This document shows, piece after piece, positions 8,341 through 18,579 of a stretch of DNA of 64,000 nucleotides. The translations under genes were made by a program, and so were the position numbers. The notes beneath the pieces were generated by a model. The model was not told where the DNA came from and made no database searches. It saw only the letters and a program-made list of their open reading frames with translations. The stretch is from positions 6,659,501-6,723,500 of the forward strand of contig NZ_CP072827.1 in NCBI RefSeq assembly GCF_017916255.1, given 5' to 3'. Each line of letters starts with the position of its first letter. Position 1 is the first letter of the stretch. The DNA is from Streptomyces mobaraensis NBRC 13819 = DSM 40847. Its GTDB lineage: Bacteria > Actinomycetota > Actinomycetes > Streptomycetales > Streptomycetaceae.

Positions 8341-8936
8341 CGGCGGAGACCTCTCTCGTGTAACAGGGGGGCGTACGGGGAAGGTACGGCGCCGGGCCCG
8401 TCGTGACAGCTCGTGCCGGCTGGGGCTGTCGGCGGCTTCTTCCATCAAAGTCGCTGGGCCAGGGCCGGTACAGAGGCGCGAGCGGTCCTGGGGCAGCATC
8501 CGGCCCTGACCGGGAGGACGGGACGGCGCGGGGCCTGTTCCGACGGAACGCCGTGCCGCAAGGAGCCGCCCTCAACGGCCCTCACGACGCTCGTGAACGT
8601 GTCAGTGCTCCGGCGCGGACAGCCGGATCCGCCCCTGGTGGTGCGCTCCGGACGGACACCGCTCGCCAGGCGGACTGCCGTCCTCCGTCCTCGCGCCGCT
8701 GTGCCTCCTTTCGCCGGACAGTGCACCCTGTTTCCCGCATCCGGGCAGGTGAAGGCTGGGCATGCGAACGATGGACGGCATCCACCGTTGCCTCGCGGGG
8801 ACAGCTCACTCAGCCGGCGTCGTGCAGGGGCCGGCCCGTGTCGGTCAGGCCGGGTGACGACATCGCGCAGCGCTCGTCCCCGCGAACCGCCGACGACCAA
8901 CGAACGCCCCGAGCATCCCGCATCGCGGAGGTCTCC
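8341..8936. other. long leader/promoter region of the isoprenoid operon
   Basis: About 600 bases lie between the divergent small protein gene and dxs. The dxs reading frame stays open upstream to 8403, but that part has poor codon bias and would give an atypical N-terminal extension. The region probably contains the dxs promoter and a long untranslated leader. No known riboswitch was recognised. Confidence 0.4.
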
Positions 8937-10820
8937 ATGAAGAGTCCGTCGGAATATACGACGAAAGTACCGCAGTCTCTGACGGCCGTGACGGACCCGA
9001 AGGCGCTGCGGTCCCTGCCGGCCTCGGCACTGCCGTCGCTGGCCGCCGACATCCGCCGCTACCTGGTGGCGACCGTGTGCGCCTCTGGAGGCCATTTGGG
9101 GCCGAGCCTGGGCGTGGTGGAGCTGACGATCGCCCTCCACCGGGTCTTCCGCTCACCGCGCGACAGCGTCCTCTTCGACATCGGCCACCAGGCTTACGTG
9201 CACAAGCTGCTGACGGGACGCCAACAGAGCTTCGGACGGTTGCGGCAGGCGGGCGGGCTCTCGGGCTACCTCTCGCGGGAAGAGTCGGAGCACGACGTGA
9301 TCGAGAACTCCCACGCCTCGACCGCTCTGTCCTACGCGGACGGGCTGGCCAAGGCCCGTGCGCTGGCCGGGGAGGGCGACCGGGCGGTGGTGGCGGTCAT
9401 CGGCGACGGGGCCCTGACCGGTGGCATGGCCTGGGAGGCGCTCGACAACATCGCCGCATCACCCGAACGTCCCGTGATCGTCGTGGTGAACGACAACGGC
9501 CGCTCCTACGCCCCCACCACCGGCGCCCTCGCCGCCCACCTGGCCGAACTCCGCTCCCGGCACCCCGGCTCGGCCCCGGCGGGCAACGTGTTTGCCGCAC
9601 ACGGACTGGCCTACCTCGGGCCCGTGGACGGCCACGACATCCCCGCCCTGGAAACGGCCCTGCGCCAGGCCCGCGCCCTCGCCCGCCCGGTCGTCGTCCA
9701 CACCGTCACCGTCAAGGGCAGGGGATACGCACCGGCGGAGGCGCACGAGGCGGACCGCTTCCATGCCGTCGGCGTCCTCGACCCCGCCACCGGCCTCCCC
9801 CCGCCCACCGCCACCCTCCCCGTACAGCCACGCAGTTGGACCGCCGTCTTCGGACAGGAACTGCTGGACCTGGCCACGGAACGCCCTGATGTTGTCGCGG
9901 TGACCGCCTCCATGCTCCGGCCCACCGGTCTGCACCCCATGGCCGTACGCCACCCCGACCGGGTCTTCGACGTCGGGATCGCCGAACAGCACGCGGTCAC
10001 CAGCGCCGCCGGCCTGGCCCTGGGCGGCTACCACCCCGTCGTGGCCGTCTACGCCACCTTCCTGAGCCGCGCCTTCGACCAGGTCCTCATGGACGTGGCC
10101 CTGCACCGCCTGCCCGTCACCCTCGTCCTGGACCGCGCCGGCATCACCGGCCCCGACGGCCCCTCCCACCACGGCATGTGGGACATCAGCCTGCTCGCCC
10201 CCGTCCCCGGTCTGCGCCTGGCCGCACCCCGCGACGCCACCCGGCTGAAGGAACTGCTGCGCGAGGCCGTCACCGTCGACGACGGGCCGACCGCCCTGCG
10301 CCTGCCCAAGGCCACCGTCGGACTCGACGTCGAGACACTGGCCCGGATGGACGGCCTGGACATCCTCCACCGCAGTGCGGGCCGCCCGTTGGACGTGCTG
10401 CTGATCGCCGCCGGGCCGACGGCTCAGCCGGCGGTCGAGGCCGCCCGGATCCTGGAGGACGAGGAAGGCATCGGCTGCACCGTCGCCGACCCCCGGTGGA
10501 TCGTCCCCATCAGCCCCGCTCTCCTCCACCTCACCGCCCGCCACCGCCTCGCCCTCACACTGGAAGACGGCTCCCGCACCGGAGGCTTCGGCAGCCTCCT
10601 CGCCCAAGCCTGCGCCGACGCCGCCGTCACCACACCCGTACGCAGCCTCGGCCTGCCCCGGACCTTCCTGCCCCACGGCTCCCGGGCCGCCCTGCTCGCG
10701 GACGCCGGGCTGGACGCCGACGGCATCACCACCGCGGTGCTGCGCGCCCGGACCGACTTCACCACCTACGACGTCACCCCCGCCATCGACCCGGTCAACG
10801 GCGCGCGGAGGCCGCGATGA
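8937..10820 (+). CDS. dxs: 1-deoxy-D-xylulose-5-phosphate synthase
   Basis: The 627-residue thiamine-diphosphate enzyme condenses pyruvate and glyceraldehyde 3-phosphate to DXP, the first step of the MEP isoprenoid pathway. It shows [18 protein letters not shown] near residue 51, [13 protein letters not shown] near 80, the ThDP/Mg motif from GDGALTGG (156) to NDN (185), and a transketolase C-terminal domain with [10 protein letters not shown]. The ATG at 8937 has GGAGG six bases upstream and gives the family's usual length. It heads an overlapping operon with ispG and a prenyl synthase. It is probably a cluster-dedicated copy, since streptomycetes often carry another dxs elsewhere. Confidence 0.96.
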   Translation: MKSPSEYTTKVPQSLTAVTDPKALRSLPASALPSLAADIRRYLVATVCASGGHLGPSLGVVELTIALHRVFRSPRDSVLFDIGHQAYVHKLLTGRQQSFGRLRQAGGLSGYLSREESEHDVIENSHASTALSYADGLAKARALAGEGDRAVVAVIGDGALTGGMAWEALDNIAASPERPVIVVVNDNGRSYAPTTGALAAHLAELRSRHPGSAPAGNVFAAHGLAYLGPVDGHDIPALETALRQARALARPVVVHTVTVKGRGYAPAEAHEADRFHAVGVLDPATGLPPPTATLPVQPRSWTAVFGQELLDLATERPDVVAVTASMLRPTGLHPMAVRHPDRVFDVGIAEQHAVTSAAGLALGGYHPVVAVYATFLSRAFDQVLMDVALHRLPVTLVLDRAGITGPDGPSHHGMWDISLLAPVPGLRLAAPRDATRLKELLREAVTVDDGPTALRLPKATVGLDVETLARMDGLDILHRSAGRPLDVLLIAAGPTAQPAVEAARILEDEEGIGCTVADPRWIVPISPALLHLTARHRLALTLEDGSRTGGFGSLLAQACADAAVTTPVRSLGLPRTFLPHGSRAALLADAGLDADGITTAVLRARTDFTTYDVTPAIDPVNGARRPR

Positions 10821-11974
10821 CCACCGACCTCGGCATGCCCGACCTGCCCCCCAAGACGCCGGAGCGCCGCCCGACCCGACGCATCCACGTCGGCGATGTC
10901 CCCGTCGGCGGCGGCGCTCCGGTCTCCGTCCAGACCATGACCACCACCCTCACCGCCGACGTCGACGCCACTCTGCGGCAGATCGCCGAAGTCACCGCGG
11001 CCGGCTGCGACATCGTCCGCGTCGCCGTCCCCTCCCAGGACGACGCCGACGCCCTGCCCGCCATCGCGAAGAAGTCCCCGATCCCGGTCGTGGCGGACAT
11101 CCACTTCCAGCCCCGCTACGTCTTCGCCGCCATCGACGCCGGCTGCGCCGCCGTCCGCGTCAACCCCGGCAACATCAAACGCTTCGACGACCGGGTCGCC
11201 GACATCGCCAAGGCGGCCTCGGCCGCCGGAGTGCCGATCCGCATCGGCGTCAACGCCGGCTCCCTCGACCCCCGGCTGCTGGCCAAACACGGCGCGGCAA
11301 CCCCCCAGGCGCTGGCCGAGTCGGCGTTGTGGGAGTGCTCGCTGTTCGAGGAGCACGGCTTCCGCGACATCAAGATCGCGGTCAAGCACCACGACCCGAT
11401 GACGATGGTCGCCGCCAACCGCATCCTCGCCAAAGCCTGTGACTACCCGCTGCATCTGGGCGTCACCGAGGCCGGGCCCGCCTTCCAGGGATCGATCAAG
11501 TCCGCCGTCGCCTTCGGCATCCTGCTGGCCGAGGGCATCGGCGACACCATCCGCGTCTCGCTGTCCGCCCCGCCGGTCGAGCAGGTCAAGGCCGGCATCC
11601 ACATCCTGCAGTCCCTGGGGCTGCGCCCGCGCAAGCTGGAGATCGTCTCCTGCCCCGGCTGCGGCCGCCTCCAGGTCGACATCCACCGCCTGGCCGCCCA
11701 GGTGGAGGCGGCCTTCGACGGTTTCCCGCACCCTCTGCGCGTCGCCGTCATGGGCTGCGTCGTCAACGGGCCCGGCGAGGCCCGCGAAGCCGACCTCGGG
11801 GTTTCCTGCGGCAACGGCAAGGGCCAGATCTTCCGCCAGGGGCGCGTGCTGCGCACGGTACCGGAGAGTCGCATCGTCGAAGCGCTGCTGGACGAGGCAC
11901 TCAAGCTCGCGGAGACGACCGACAACGCCGGCCCCACCTCCGTGGGAGGACCGAACGCGGGGGACACGCCATGA
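10817..11974 (+). CDS. ispG: 4-hydroxy-3-methylbut-2-enyl-diphosphate synthase
   Basis: This 385-residue [4Fe-4S] enzyme converts MEcPP to HMBPP in the MEP pathway. The TIM-barrel half begins [10 protein letters not shown]. The iron-sulfur half carries the cluster cysteines in SCPGCGR and in [11 protein letters not shown]. The ATG overlaps the dxs stop (ATGA at 10817-10820), so translation should be coupled. No deviation from the family is seen. Confidence 0.96.
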   Translation: MTTDLGMPDLPPKTPERRPTRRIHVGDVPVGGGAPVSVQTMTTTLTADVDATLRQIAEVTAAGCDIVRVAVPSQDDADALPAIAKKSPIPVVADIHFQPRYVFAAIDAGCAAVRVNPGNIKRFDDRVADIAKAASAAGVPIRIGVNAGSLDPRLLAKHGAATPQALAESALWECSLFEEHGFRDIKIAVKHHDPMTMVAANRILAKACDYPLHLGVTEAGPAFQGSIKSAVAFGILLAEGIGDTIRVSLSAPPVEQVKAGIHILQSLGLRPRKLEIVSCPGCGRLQVDIHRLAAQVEAAFDGFPHPLRVAVMGCVVNGPGEAREADLGVSCGNGKGQIFRQGRVLRTVPESRIVEALLDEALKLAETTDNAGPTSVGGPNAGDTP

Positions 11975-13050
11975 ACACGCCCACTCCCTCCACGCGCGGT
12001 ATCGAGCTGGACCGGGCGAAGGCCACCGTCGAGGCGATCCTGGACGACTTCCTGACCGCCAAGGCCCGGTCCGCCGAGCAACCGGAGGCGGAGCGGTTCG
12101 GCAGCGTGCTCAGCGGCCTGCTCGATGCCGGCGGCAAGCGCCTGCGCCCGCTGCTGTGCGTCATCGGCTGGCACACCGCGACCGACGCCCAGGAACCCCC
12201 CGCCCTCTGGCACCTGGCCGCCTCACTCGAACTCTTCCACGCCTTCACCCTCATCCACGACGACGTCATGGACCGCTCCGCCACCCGACGCGGCAGGCCC
12301 ACCGCCCACCGCGTCCTGGCCGCCCACTACGCGGGGTGCGGCCAGGCCCGCGCACGCGACTGGTTCGGCACCAGCGGCGCCATCCTCCTCGGCGACCTCG
12401 CCCTGGTCTGGTCCGACGAACTCCTCCACCGCGGCCACCCCACCCCCCGCCAACTCACCGCCGTCCTCCCCCTCCTGAACGCCATGCGCACCGAGGTGAT
12501 GTACGGCCAGTACCTCGACCTGCTCACCACCGGACGCACCCCCGACCTGCCCACCGCCCTGACCGTCATCCGCTACAAGACCGCCAAGTACACCATCGAA
12601 CGCCCCCTGCAACTCGGCGCGGTCCTCGCCGCGGCCCCGCCACCACTCCTGGCCGCCTGCACGGCCTACGCCCTGCCCCTCGGTGAGGCCTTCCAACTCC
12701 GCGACGACCTCCTCGGCGTCTTCGGCCACCCCCACCACACCGGCAAATCCACCCTCGACGACCTCCGGGAAGGCAAAGCCACCGCCCTGGCCGCACTGGC
12801 CCTCGAACGAGCCGGCCCCCGCGACCGCACCCGCCTCGAACAACTCCTGGGCGACCGCACCCTCACCGAGGAGGGGGCCGCCGAAGCCCGCCGCATCATC
12901 CTCGACACCGGCGCCAAACACACCGTCGAGCAAATGATCGACGACCGTTACCGGCAGGCCATGACCGCACTGCACCGCGCCCGGCTGCCCCACGACGCTG
13001 TCCAGGCCCTGTCCGCCGTCGCCGAAGCGGCCGTATACCGCGCGTCGTGA
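11971..13050 (+). CDS. trans-polyprenyl diphosphate synthase (probably GGPP or related)
   Basis: The 359-residue isoprenyl synthase elongates allylic diphosphates with IPP. It has the GGKRLRP block near residue 54, the first aspartate-rich motif IHDDVMD at 97-101, and the second, [12 protein letters not shown], near 245, with the last Asp replaced by Gly as in many actinobacterial enzymes. Phe lies five residues before the first motif and the motif has no two-residue insertion, which is closer to GGPP synthases than to bacterial FPP synthases; the chain length is therefore only inferred. The start overlaps the ispG stop (ATGA at 11971-11974). It should feed the nearby terpene synthases. Confidence 0.9.
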   Translation: MNTPTPSTRGIELDRAKATVEAILDDFLTAKARSAEQPEAERFGSVLSGLLDAGGKRLRPLLCVIGWHTATDAQEPPALWHLAASLELFHAFTLIHDDVMDRSATRRGRPTAHRVLAAHYAGCGQARARDWFGTSGAILLGDLALVWSDELLHRGHPTPRQLTAVLPLLNAMRTEVMYGQYLDLLTTGRTPDLPTALTVIRYKTAKYTIERPLQLGAVLAAAPPPLLAACTAYALPLGEAFQLRDDLLGVFGHPHHTGKSTLDDLREGKATALAALALERAGPRDRTRLEQLLGDRTLTEEGAAEARRIILDTGAKHTVEQMIDDRYRQAMTALHRARLPHDAVQALSAVAEAAVYRAS

Positions 13051-13426
13051 ACGCCGCCCGCGCCTGCCCCGGCTGGACAGTGACGACCTGGAACGCCACC
13101 CCGCCTACCTCCGCATGGAACCGGAGGCCGAAGGCCGGACGTGGTGCCTCGAACGGGTCGTCGTCACCGTACACACCCCCGCCCCCGAGACCCCCGTCCC
13201 CGACACCGGCCCTGCGGCGTACACCCTCGACAACCCGGTGCTGGACGGCATCGCCGACGACCGCAGGGTCTGGCTCGGCGACCCTTACAGAAAGAGCATC
13301 GCGCTCCGCGTGGTCCCGACGGCACGCACCGAACCGGCCGGGCGACCGGGCGAAGGCCGCGAGAGCCGGCACGTCCCGGCGGAAGCCGCACCGGGCCGGG
13401 CCCACGCACCCCTTGGAGAGGAACCC
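13047..13426 (+). pseudogene. coding-like frame fused in frame ahead of ispH; possible frameshifted gene
   Basis: From about 13055 to 13426 the ispH frame (frame 2) has strong GC3 bias and reads like protein ([20 protein letters not shown], then [19 protein letters not shown]), yet it has no ATG, GTG or TTG before ATG 13115 and no stop before ispH. The only well-placed start, GTG 13047 overlapping the prenyl synthase stop as GTGA, is in another frame whose product looks non-coding. A one-base indel near 13052-13072 would restore a gene starting at 13047. It could be a broken gene, a sequencing error or a long N-terminal extension of IspH. No family is recognised. Confidence 0.45.
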
Positions 13427-14449
13427 GTGAACGACCGACCGTCCGCTTGGAGCGCGGGTCATCCGCCGGCGCCGCGCAAGGTCCTGCTCGCCGCCCCGCG
13501 GGGTTGGTGCGCGGGTGTGGACCGTGCCGTGATCGCCGTCGAGAAGGCCCTGGAGCAGTACGGCGCGCCGGTGTATGTGCGCCATGAGATCGTCCACAAC
13601 AAATACGTGGTGAAGACCCTGGAGAAGAAGGGCGCGATCTTCGTCGACGAGACGTTCGAGGTGCCCGAGGGCAACATCGTCATCTTCTCCGCCCACGGCG
13701 TCGCCCCGGTCGTCCACGAGGAAGCCGCACGCGGGAAGCTGGCCACCATCGACGCGACCTGCCCGCTGGTGACCAAGGTCCACAAGGAGGCCGTGCGCTA
13801 CGCGCGCGAGGACTACGACATCCTCCTGATCGGCCACGAGGGCCACGAGGAGGTCATCGGCACCTCCGGCGAGGCCCCCGACCACATCCAGCTCGTCGAC
13901 GGCCCCCAGGACGTCGCGAACGTCGAGGTCCGCGACCCGGACAAGGTCGTCTGGCTCTCCCAGACCACCCTCTCCGTCGACGAGACCATGGAGACCGTCG
14001 GCGCCCTGAAGAACAAGTTCCCCAACCTGCTCTCCCCGCCCTCGGACGACATCTGCTACGCCACGCAGAACCGGCAGACCGCGGTGAAGAAGATGGGCGC
14101 CGAGGCCGACCTCGTCATCGTCGTCGGCTCCAAGAACTCCTCCAACTCCGTCCGCCTGGTCGAGGTCGCCCTCGGCGCCGGCGCCCGCGCCGCCCACCTG
14201 GTCGACTACGCCGAGGAGATCGACGAGGCGTGGCTGGAGGGCGTGTCCACCGTGGGCGTCACCTCCGGCGCCTCCGTCCCCGAGATCCTCGTCGAAGGCG
14301 TCCTGGAATGGCTCGCCGCCCGCGGCTACGAGGACGTCGAGACCGTCAAGGCCGCCGAGGAGTCCATCACCTTCTCCGTCCCCAAGGAACTCCGCCGCGA
14401 CCTCCGCGCCGAGGCCGCGGCCAACCCGTCGCCCGCCGGGACGGCTTGA
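13427..14449 (+). CDS. ispH: 4-hydroxy-3-methylbut-2-enyl diphosphate reductase
   Basis: The 340-residue [4Fe-4S] enzyme makes IPP and DMAPP from HMBPP, the last MEP step. The three cluster cysteines lie in [12 protein letters not shown] (28), DATCPL and [10 protein letters not shown]. The SAHGVAP and TTLSVDET blocks are also present. GTG 13427 has GGAGAGG five bases upstream and gives the usual length, though the frame remains open upstream into the coding-like stretch at 13055-13426. With dxs and ispG it completes the entry and exit steps of the pathway in this cluster. ispC, D, E and F must lie elsewhere. Confidence 0.95.
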   Translation: MNDRPSAWSAGHPPAPRKVLLAAPRGWCAGVDRAVIAVEKALEQYGAPVYVRHEIVHNKYVVKTLEKKGAIFVDETFEVPEGNIVIFSAHGVAPVVHEEAARGKLATIDATCPLVTKVHKEAVRYAREDYDILLIGHEGHEEVIGTSGEAPDHIQLVDGPQDVANVEVRDPDKVVWLSQTTLSVDETMETVGALKNKFPNLLSPPSDDICYATQNRQTAVKKMGAEADLVIVVGSKNSSNSVRLVEVALGAGARAAHLVDYAEEIDEAWLEGVSTVGVTSGASVPEILVEGVLEWLAARGYEDVETVKAAEESITFSVPKELRRDLRAEAAANPSPAGTA

Positions 14450-14566
14450 ACCCCGGCCGTGGTAGCCGCGTCGGCCTACGGGGCGTTGGTACCGGGCCAT
14501 CACCTCGCCCGCCCCGGACCCCGACCACGTCCTCCGCTCGCGCCACGGCCGGCCAGGCGGCGGGCC

Positions 14567-15610
14567 TCAGGTGTCGCGCCTGCTCGGCCGGGGCGAGGCG
14601 TACTCCGGTTCGGGGTAACCCCCGCTCGCGTCATACCGGATGCTGCGCCCCTCTTGGTACCACTGATTCATGCCGGTGAGGATCGTCTCCAGGGAGCGGG
14701 CATAGCGGTCGATCGTCTCCCTGAACGGTGCGAACGACGGTACTTCGAGCAAGGCCGCGTGGAGGTCGGCGGCCTCCTTCACGTAGCGGTCGTTCATCCT
14801 CATGACGTCCGCGCACGCGTCATGGAGCGACATGCCTTCCCAGTGGCGCAGGGCCAGGATGTGGTTGATCACTTCCGTCTCGCGATGAATCTCCCGGTCC
14901 AGCGAGAAGAGGTCGTTCTGCACCACGAACAGGCGGTGGTGCACATCGAGCAGCCGTTGCAACATCGGGTGCCGATAGACCACTTCGGGCAGCAGGCAGT
15001 CGTTCACCAGCTCGGCCATGGTGAAGTGCGGGCGCATCCCGATCGCGGCATCGTGGATGGACAGACCGTAGGCGAGGGACGGAAACACGCCGGCGAGCTT
15101 GTACGGCACTTCCTCCATCACCCCATAGGTGATGTAGCGGTGGAAGCTGTCGGCCAGTCGCTCGAACCAGAAGTCGGGCATCCCTGCTTTCCGGCACTCA
15201 TCCCGCACCGCGGCGACTTGCCGGAACAGTCCCAGGTCTGTCGGAGTGGGCGGCTCGCCGAGCAGAACAGCGATCAGATGGTCCCGGATCGCGGCCATCT
15301 CGGTGGCCGGACAGAGTTCGAAGTAGTCGTCAAACACGGTGTGGAAGATCAGGAGGCGGCTCGCCAGGAGAACGGCCTCCACATCATCCACGGGGAAGAT
15401 GTACGCGGTCACCTGGGTCAGCCCGTGCCGCTTGTACTTCTCCAGCGTATCGGCCGACAAAAACGTGTAGTCGGTGTCGTACCAGTGGCACTCTGCCGAC
15501 AACACATGGTCTTTGAAAGGGCTGGGAACCCATGGCCACGGATAGCGGGGGACAGGGACCCCGAGGTGATTCTTCCACCCACCGGTCGATGGTTCACCGG
15601 AACCGGTCAT
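14567..15610 (-). CDS. class I terpene synthase (TPS1)
   Basis: The 347-residue terpene cyclase has both Mg-binding motifs intact: the aspartate-rich VFDDYFE at 94-98 and the NSE triad NDLFSLDRE at 232-240. A C-terminal arginine-tyrosine pair lies in GRSIRYD. It is clearly paralogous to TPS3 at 17226 (shared YPWP start, MEE, IGMRP and HPMLQRL/HPVIQRL blocks). It should ionise a prenyl diphosphate and cyclise it; the product cannot be predicted from sequence alone. It converges on ispH and is divergent from the TPS2-TPS3 operon. The start ATG overlaps no other gene. Confidence 0.9.
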   Translation of the reverse strand: MTGSGEPSTGGWKNHLGVPVPRYPWPWVPSPFKDHVLSAECHWYDTDYTFLSADTLEKYKRHGLTQVTAYIFPVDDVEAVLLASRLLIFHTVFDDYFELCPATEMAAIRDHLIAVLLGEPPTPTDLGLFRQVAAVRDECRKAGMPDFWFERLADSFHRYITYGVMEEVPYKLAGVFPSLAYGLSIHDAAIGMRPHFTMAELVNDCLLPEVVYRHPMLQRLLDVHHRLFVVQNDLFSLDREIHRETEVINHILALRHWEGMSLHDACADVMRMNDRYVKEAADLHAALLEVPSFAPFRETIDRYARSLETILTGMNQWYQEGRSIRYDASGGYPEPEYASPRPSRRDT

Positions 15611-16230
15611 GAGTGCTCCTCTCCACTGGATGATCGGGGGGCACCGCCACCGTCAGCATAGGATCGGCATTTCCCCTGGGACAGGGCGCGCGGACGGGCC
15701 GAATTCACTCCCGTCGGCTCCGGCGTAACGGAAGTGCGGACGGGGTTCCTAGCCGGCTGTGGGTGAATGTTAGGTATGCGCTGGAATTCCCGAGATCCGA
15801 CCGACGGGCACGGCATCGGGACGGGACGCCGGCCGGGGGGTATTCGTGACCCGACCGTGAGGACGGTTCCGGGGGCGCGCAGATGGCTCAGGCGCGGGGC
15901 GCTCCGCGAAGATCGGGGGCCGTGCGGCTCACGACTCGCATGCTGAGCGCTCCTCGTGCTTCAGGAGGAGGCGAGTCGTCTTTTTACGCCGAGGCGGGGC
16001 GGGCAGGTCCGAGATGAAGGCTCGAACTTCCGACCACTGGATGCGATGGGAATGATTCGAAGGGCCGGTGTGCGGAGAAGGCGGGGCACCGCGCCCAGGG
16101 CGGACTAGCGGACCGCTACGCTTCCCGCCCGGATAACAGGCAGCGCGACAGGCACAGCGTTCTTCGACCGCGCCACAACGGCTCAGAGCCCATGCCGTCA
16201 CGACGAGGCAGCGAGGTGAGGACGGCACCA
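15611..16230. other. divergent terpene-synthase promoter region
   Basis: About 620 bases separate TPS1 (minus) from TPS2 (plus). No open frame with coding bias was found. The region contains a strong Rho-independent terminator-like hairpin at 15931-15985, which is odd in a promoter region and suggests a short transcript or attenuation. Confidence 0.45.
15931..15985 (+). terminator. hairpin followed by a T-run (orphan intrinsic terminator)
   Basis: The arms ACGACTCGC (15931-15939) and GCGAGTCGT (15971-15979) are perfect complements and are followed by CTTTTT. An inner CTCCT/AGGAG stem (15950-15954 with 15963-15967) extends the structure. A T-run after a stem is unusual in this genome, where most terminators lack one. 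It would stop plus-strand transcription about 245 bases before TPS2, so it may end a small RNA or act as an attenuator. Confidence 0.6.
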
Positions 16231-17229
16231 ATGGACCCGAGCGAGATGGCCAGGCTGCGTTATCCCTTTCCCAGCCTGATGAACCCCTACGCCGAGGCGT
16301 TGCAGGAGCACACCGACCGGGCGTGGATCGATGGGGAGTGGGCCGGCATCGTGCCGCCCGAGATCGCGGAAGGATTCAAAAAGGTCAAGACCGCCTACAT
16401 GACGGCGTTCTTCTTCCCGTCGGCGACTTGGGAACGGTTGATCCCGCTGGGCCGGATGATGCTGTTCTCCCTCTATCAGGACGACGTGTACGAGCGCGCC
16501 ACCCCCGACCTGGTCCGGCACCTGCGGCAGCGGACGGTGGCCGTCGCCCGGGGCGAGATCACCCCACGGGAGGCGGGGGTGCCGCTCGCCCGGGCGGTCG
16601 CGCAGATCCGCACCGATGCCCTCTCCTTCATCCCGCCCACCTCGGTAGCGCGGTGGGCCGACGACCTCGATCTGTACTTCCAGGGCCTGGAAGCCGAGAC
16701 CAGGCACCTCGCGGCCGGCACCGTCCCGGGCATCGACGAGTACATGGCGATGCGGGAGAAGGCATTGATGATCCACCCGTTCCTGGCCCTGAAGGAGATC
16801 GAGACCGGAACCGTCCTGCCGGAGGAGATCCATGACCACCCCGTCATCCGGCGGCTGAAATCGCTCACCGTACGGATCACCGGCTGGTTCAACGAGTTCC
16901 AGTCCTACGACAAGGACATGCGCACCGGCATGGGCAACGTGAACCTCATCAACGTCCTGGCCCACCACCAGCGCATCCGCGTCGACCAGGCCCGCGAGGA
17001 GATGTTCGCCCTCCACGACCGCGAACTGGACGAGTTCGTGCGCCTTCAGCGCTCCCTCCCGGACTTCGGCAGCTGGACGGACGCGGTCGCCCAGCACGTC
17101 CACCACTTCAGCTTCGTGATCTCCGGCTGGCGAGGCGTCGACCGGCACGTCCACCGCTATGACCCCGAGTACTACCCCGACCAGGACGCCCTCCGCGCCA
17201 CCGCGGGAAAGGAAGAGGACCTGACGTGA
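16231..17229 (+). CDS. class I terpene synthase-like protein (TPS2) with altered NSE motif
   Basis: The 332-residue protein belongs to the terpene cyclase fold. The aspartate-rich motif YQDDVYE (84-88) is intact, but the NSE triad reads NEFQSYDKD (221-229), with Glu in place of the usual Asp at position two and Asp replacing the final Glu. A C-terminal RY pair lies in HRYDPE. The altered motif may shift metal binding or reduce activity. ATG 16231 was chosen with GAGG nine bases upstream; GTG 16216 and ATG 16192 are alternatives. Its last bases overlap TPS3 (GTGA), so the two are coupled. Confidence 0.82.
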   Translation: MDPSEMARLRYPFPSLMNPYAEALQEHTDRAWIDGEWAGIVPPEIAEGFKKVKTAYMTAFFFPSATWERLIPLGRMMLFSLYQDDVYERATPDLVRHLRQRTVAVARGEITPREAGVPLARAVAQIRTDALSFIPPTSVARWADDLDLYFQGLEAETRHLAAGTVPGIDEYMAMREKALMIHPFLALKEIETGTVLPEEIHDHPVIRRLKSLTVRITGWFNEFQSYDKDMRTGMGNVNLINVLAHHQRIRVDQAREEMFALHDRELDEFVRLQRSLPDFGSWTDAVAQHVHHFSFVISGWRGVDRHVHRYDPEYYPDQDALRATAGKEEDLT

Positions 17230-18431
17230 CCGACGCCGACAGCCAGGACCCGACCGCTCCCGGCCAGTCCGACACCGGCGAGGAACTCGTCATTCCCCGC
17301 CTCACCTACCCGTGGCCGACCATCGACAGCCCGCTGGCCGATGCCCTCGATGAGGAGACCTTCCGCTGGTACGACGAAGACTACGCGGACATGTTCCCCG
17401 ACCCGGCCGACCGGGAACGCTACCGCAAGCAGTTGCTCTCCCGGGTCACCCCGTACATGTTCCCGACCACCGACGACATCGACCGGTTGCGTCCGGCCGC
17501 CCGGTGGATGAACTACATCACGCTGATGGACGACTTCTTCGACCTCACCCCGGCAGAGGAGATCGCCCCGCTGCGCGACCGCATCTACCAGGTCATGACC
17601 GGGCGGGACGATCCAGGGCCTGACGAACTGGGCCTGCTGCGGCAGATGGCCGCCGCCCGGGAGGAGTTCCGCCGGTACGCGCCGCAGTCCTGGATCGAGC
17701 GGATGGCGCTCAGCTACTGGCAGTACATCCATTACGGGCTGATGGAGGAGATCGCGTTTCGCAGGCAGGGCGTCTACCCGTCGATCTACCGCTGCCGCAT
17801 GATCCGTATGCACTCCATCGGCATGCGGCCCTTCGCCGACCAACTCGAACCGGTGACCGGCCTGCTGCTGCCCGCCGACGTCTTCCACCACCCGGTCATC
17901 CAGCGGCTCAGGGACCTTCAGGCGTGCGTCATCTACCTCCAGAACGACATCAGCTCCCTGTACAAGGAACTCGCCCTTGGGCAGAACGAGGTGGTCAACC
18001 AGATCCTGACCATCCGCCACCACCGCCAGGTGAGCCTCCAGCGGGCTGTGGACGAAGTGGTGGCCATGCACGACCGGGATGTGGAGGAGATGTGGTCCCT
18101 CCAGCAGTGCCTTCCCGACTTCGGACCCCACCAAGCGGCCGCGTCGAACTACGTGCGGCACCTGGGAATCCAGGTCGTCGGGCTGCAGAACTGGTACGAC
18201 GAGATCGGCCGGCAGTTCCGGTACGACCGCGGCGGATTCGTCACCGCTCAGTACGGCCGCGAAGAGATCGAGATCAAGACGAAGACGTCGTACGTCAACC
18301 CCGACGGCACCCCCTACCGGCCACCGCGCATTCACGGACCCGGCTGGGAAGAGCGGCGCCCCGCCGAAGTGATCGACAACACCCAGCGCTACGTCGACGA
18401 CAACGGCACCCCGTGGCAGGGGCAAGGCTGA
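17226..18431 (+). CDS. class I terpene synthase (TPS3)
   Basis: The 401-residue cyclase has LMDDFFD at 102-106 and a canonical NSE triad, NDISSLYKE, at 240-248, with an RY pair in RQFRYD. It shares many blocks with TPS1. The C-terminus runs about 50 residues past the catalytic domain, with a Pro/Gly-rich tail ([16 protein letters not shown]) that may mediate contacts. The GTG start overlaps the TPS2 stop, so the two proteins should be made in similar amounts. Substrate and product are unknown. Confidence 0.9.
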   Translation: MTDADSQDPTAPGQSDTGEELVIPRLTYPWPTIDSPLADALDEETFRWYDEDYADMFPDPADRERYRKQLLSRVTPYMFPTTDDIDRLRPAARWMNYITLMDDFFDLTPAEEIAPLRDRIYQVMTGRDDPGPDELGLLRQMAAAREEFRRYAPQSWIERMALSYWQYIHYGLMEEIAFRRQGVYPSIYRCRMIRMHSIGMRPFADQLEPVTGLLLPADVFHHPVIQRLRDLQACVIYLQNDISSLYKELALGQNEVVNQILTIRHHRQVSLQRAVDEVVAMHDRDVEEMWSLQQCLPDFGPHQAAASNYVRHLGIQVVGLQNWYDEIGRQFRYDRGGFVTAQYGREEIEIKTKTSYVNPDGTPYRPPRIHGPGWEERRPAEVIDNTQRYVDDNGTPWQGQG

Positions 18432-18535
18432 CGATGCGTCAGGAAGGTCGGCAAGTGGTCAGCCTGCGTCCTGCGAGACCTTGGGGGCACTGCTCGGGCA
18501 CGCGACTCGTTGTAAAGTGGGGAAACAGCCCTTGA

Positions 18536-18551
18536 CCTGCAAAAACGCAGG
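18536..18551. promoter_or_regulatory. inverted repeat in the panD leader
   Basis: CCTGC and GCAGG arms flank AAAAAC about 30 bases before the panD start. The A-rich centre is unusual in this DNA. It could be an operator or a small leader hairpin. No regulator can be named. Confidence 0.35.
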
Positions 18552-18579
18552 CAGGGAGCCTACTCACGGGAGTATCTCC

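Noticed and set aside
8403..8936. N-terminal extension of Dxs
   Set aside because: The frame is open, but the codon bias is poor, GGAGG sits six bases before ATG 8937, and the shorter form has the normal family length.
15929..16231. Minus-strand ORF in the TPS1-TPS2 spacer
   Set aside because: It runs over the terminator hairpin at 15931-15985, has no ribosome-binding site and lacks codon bias.
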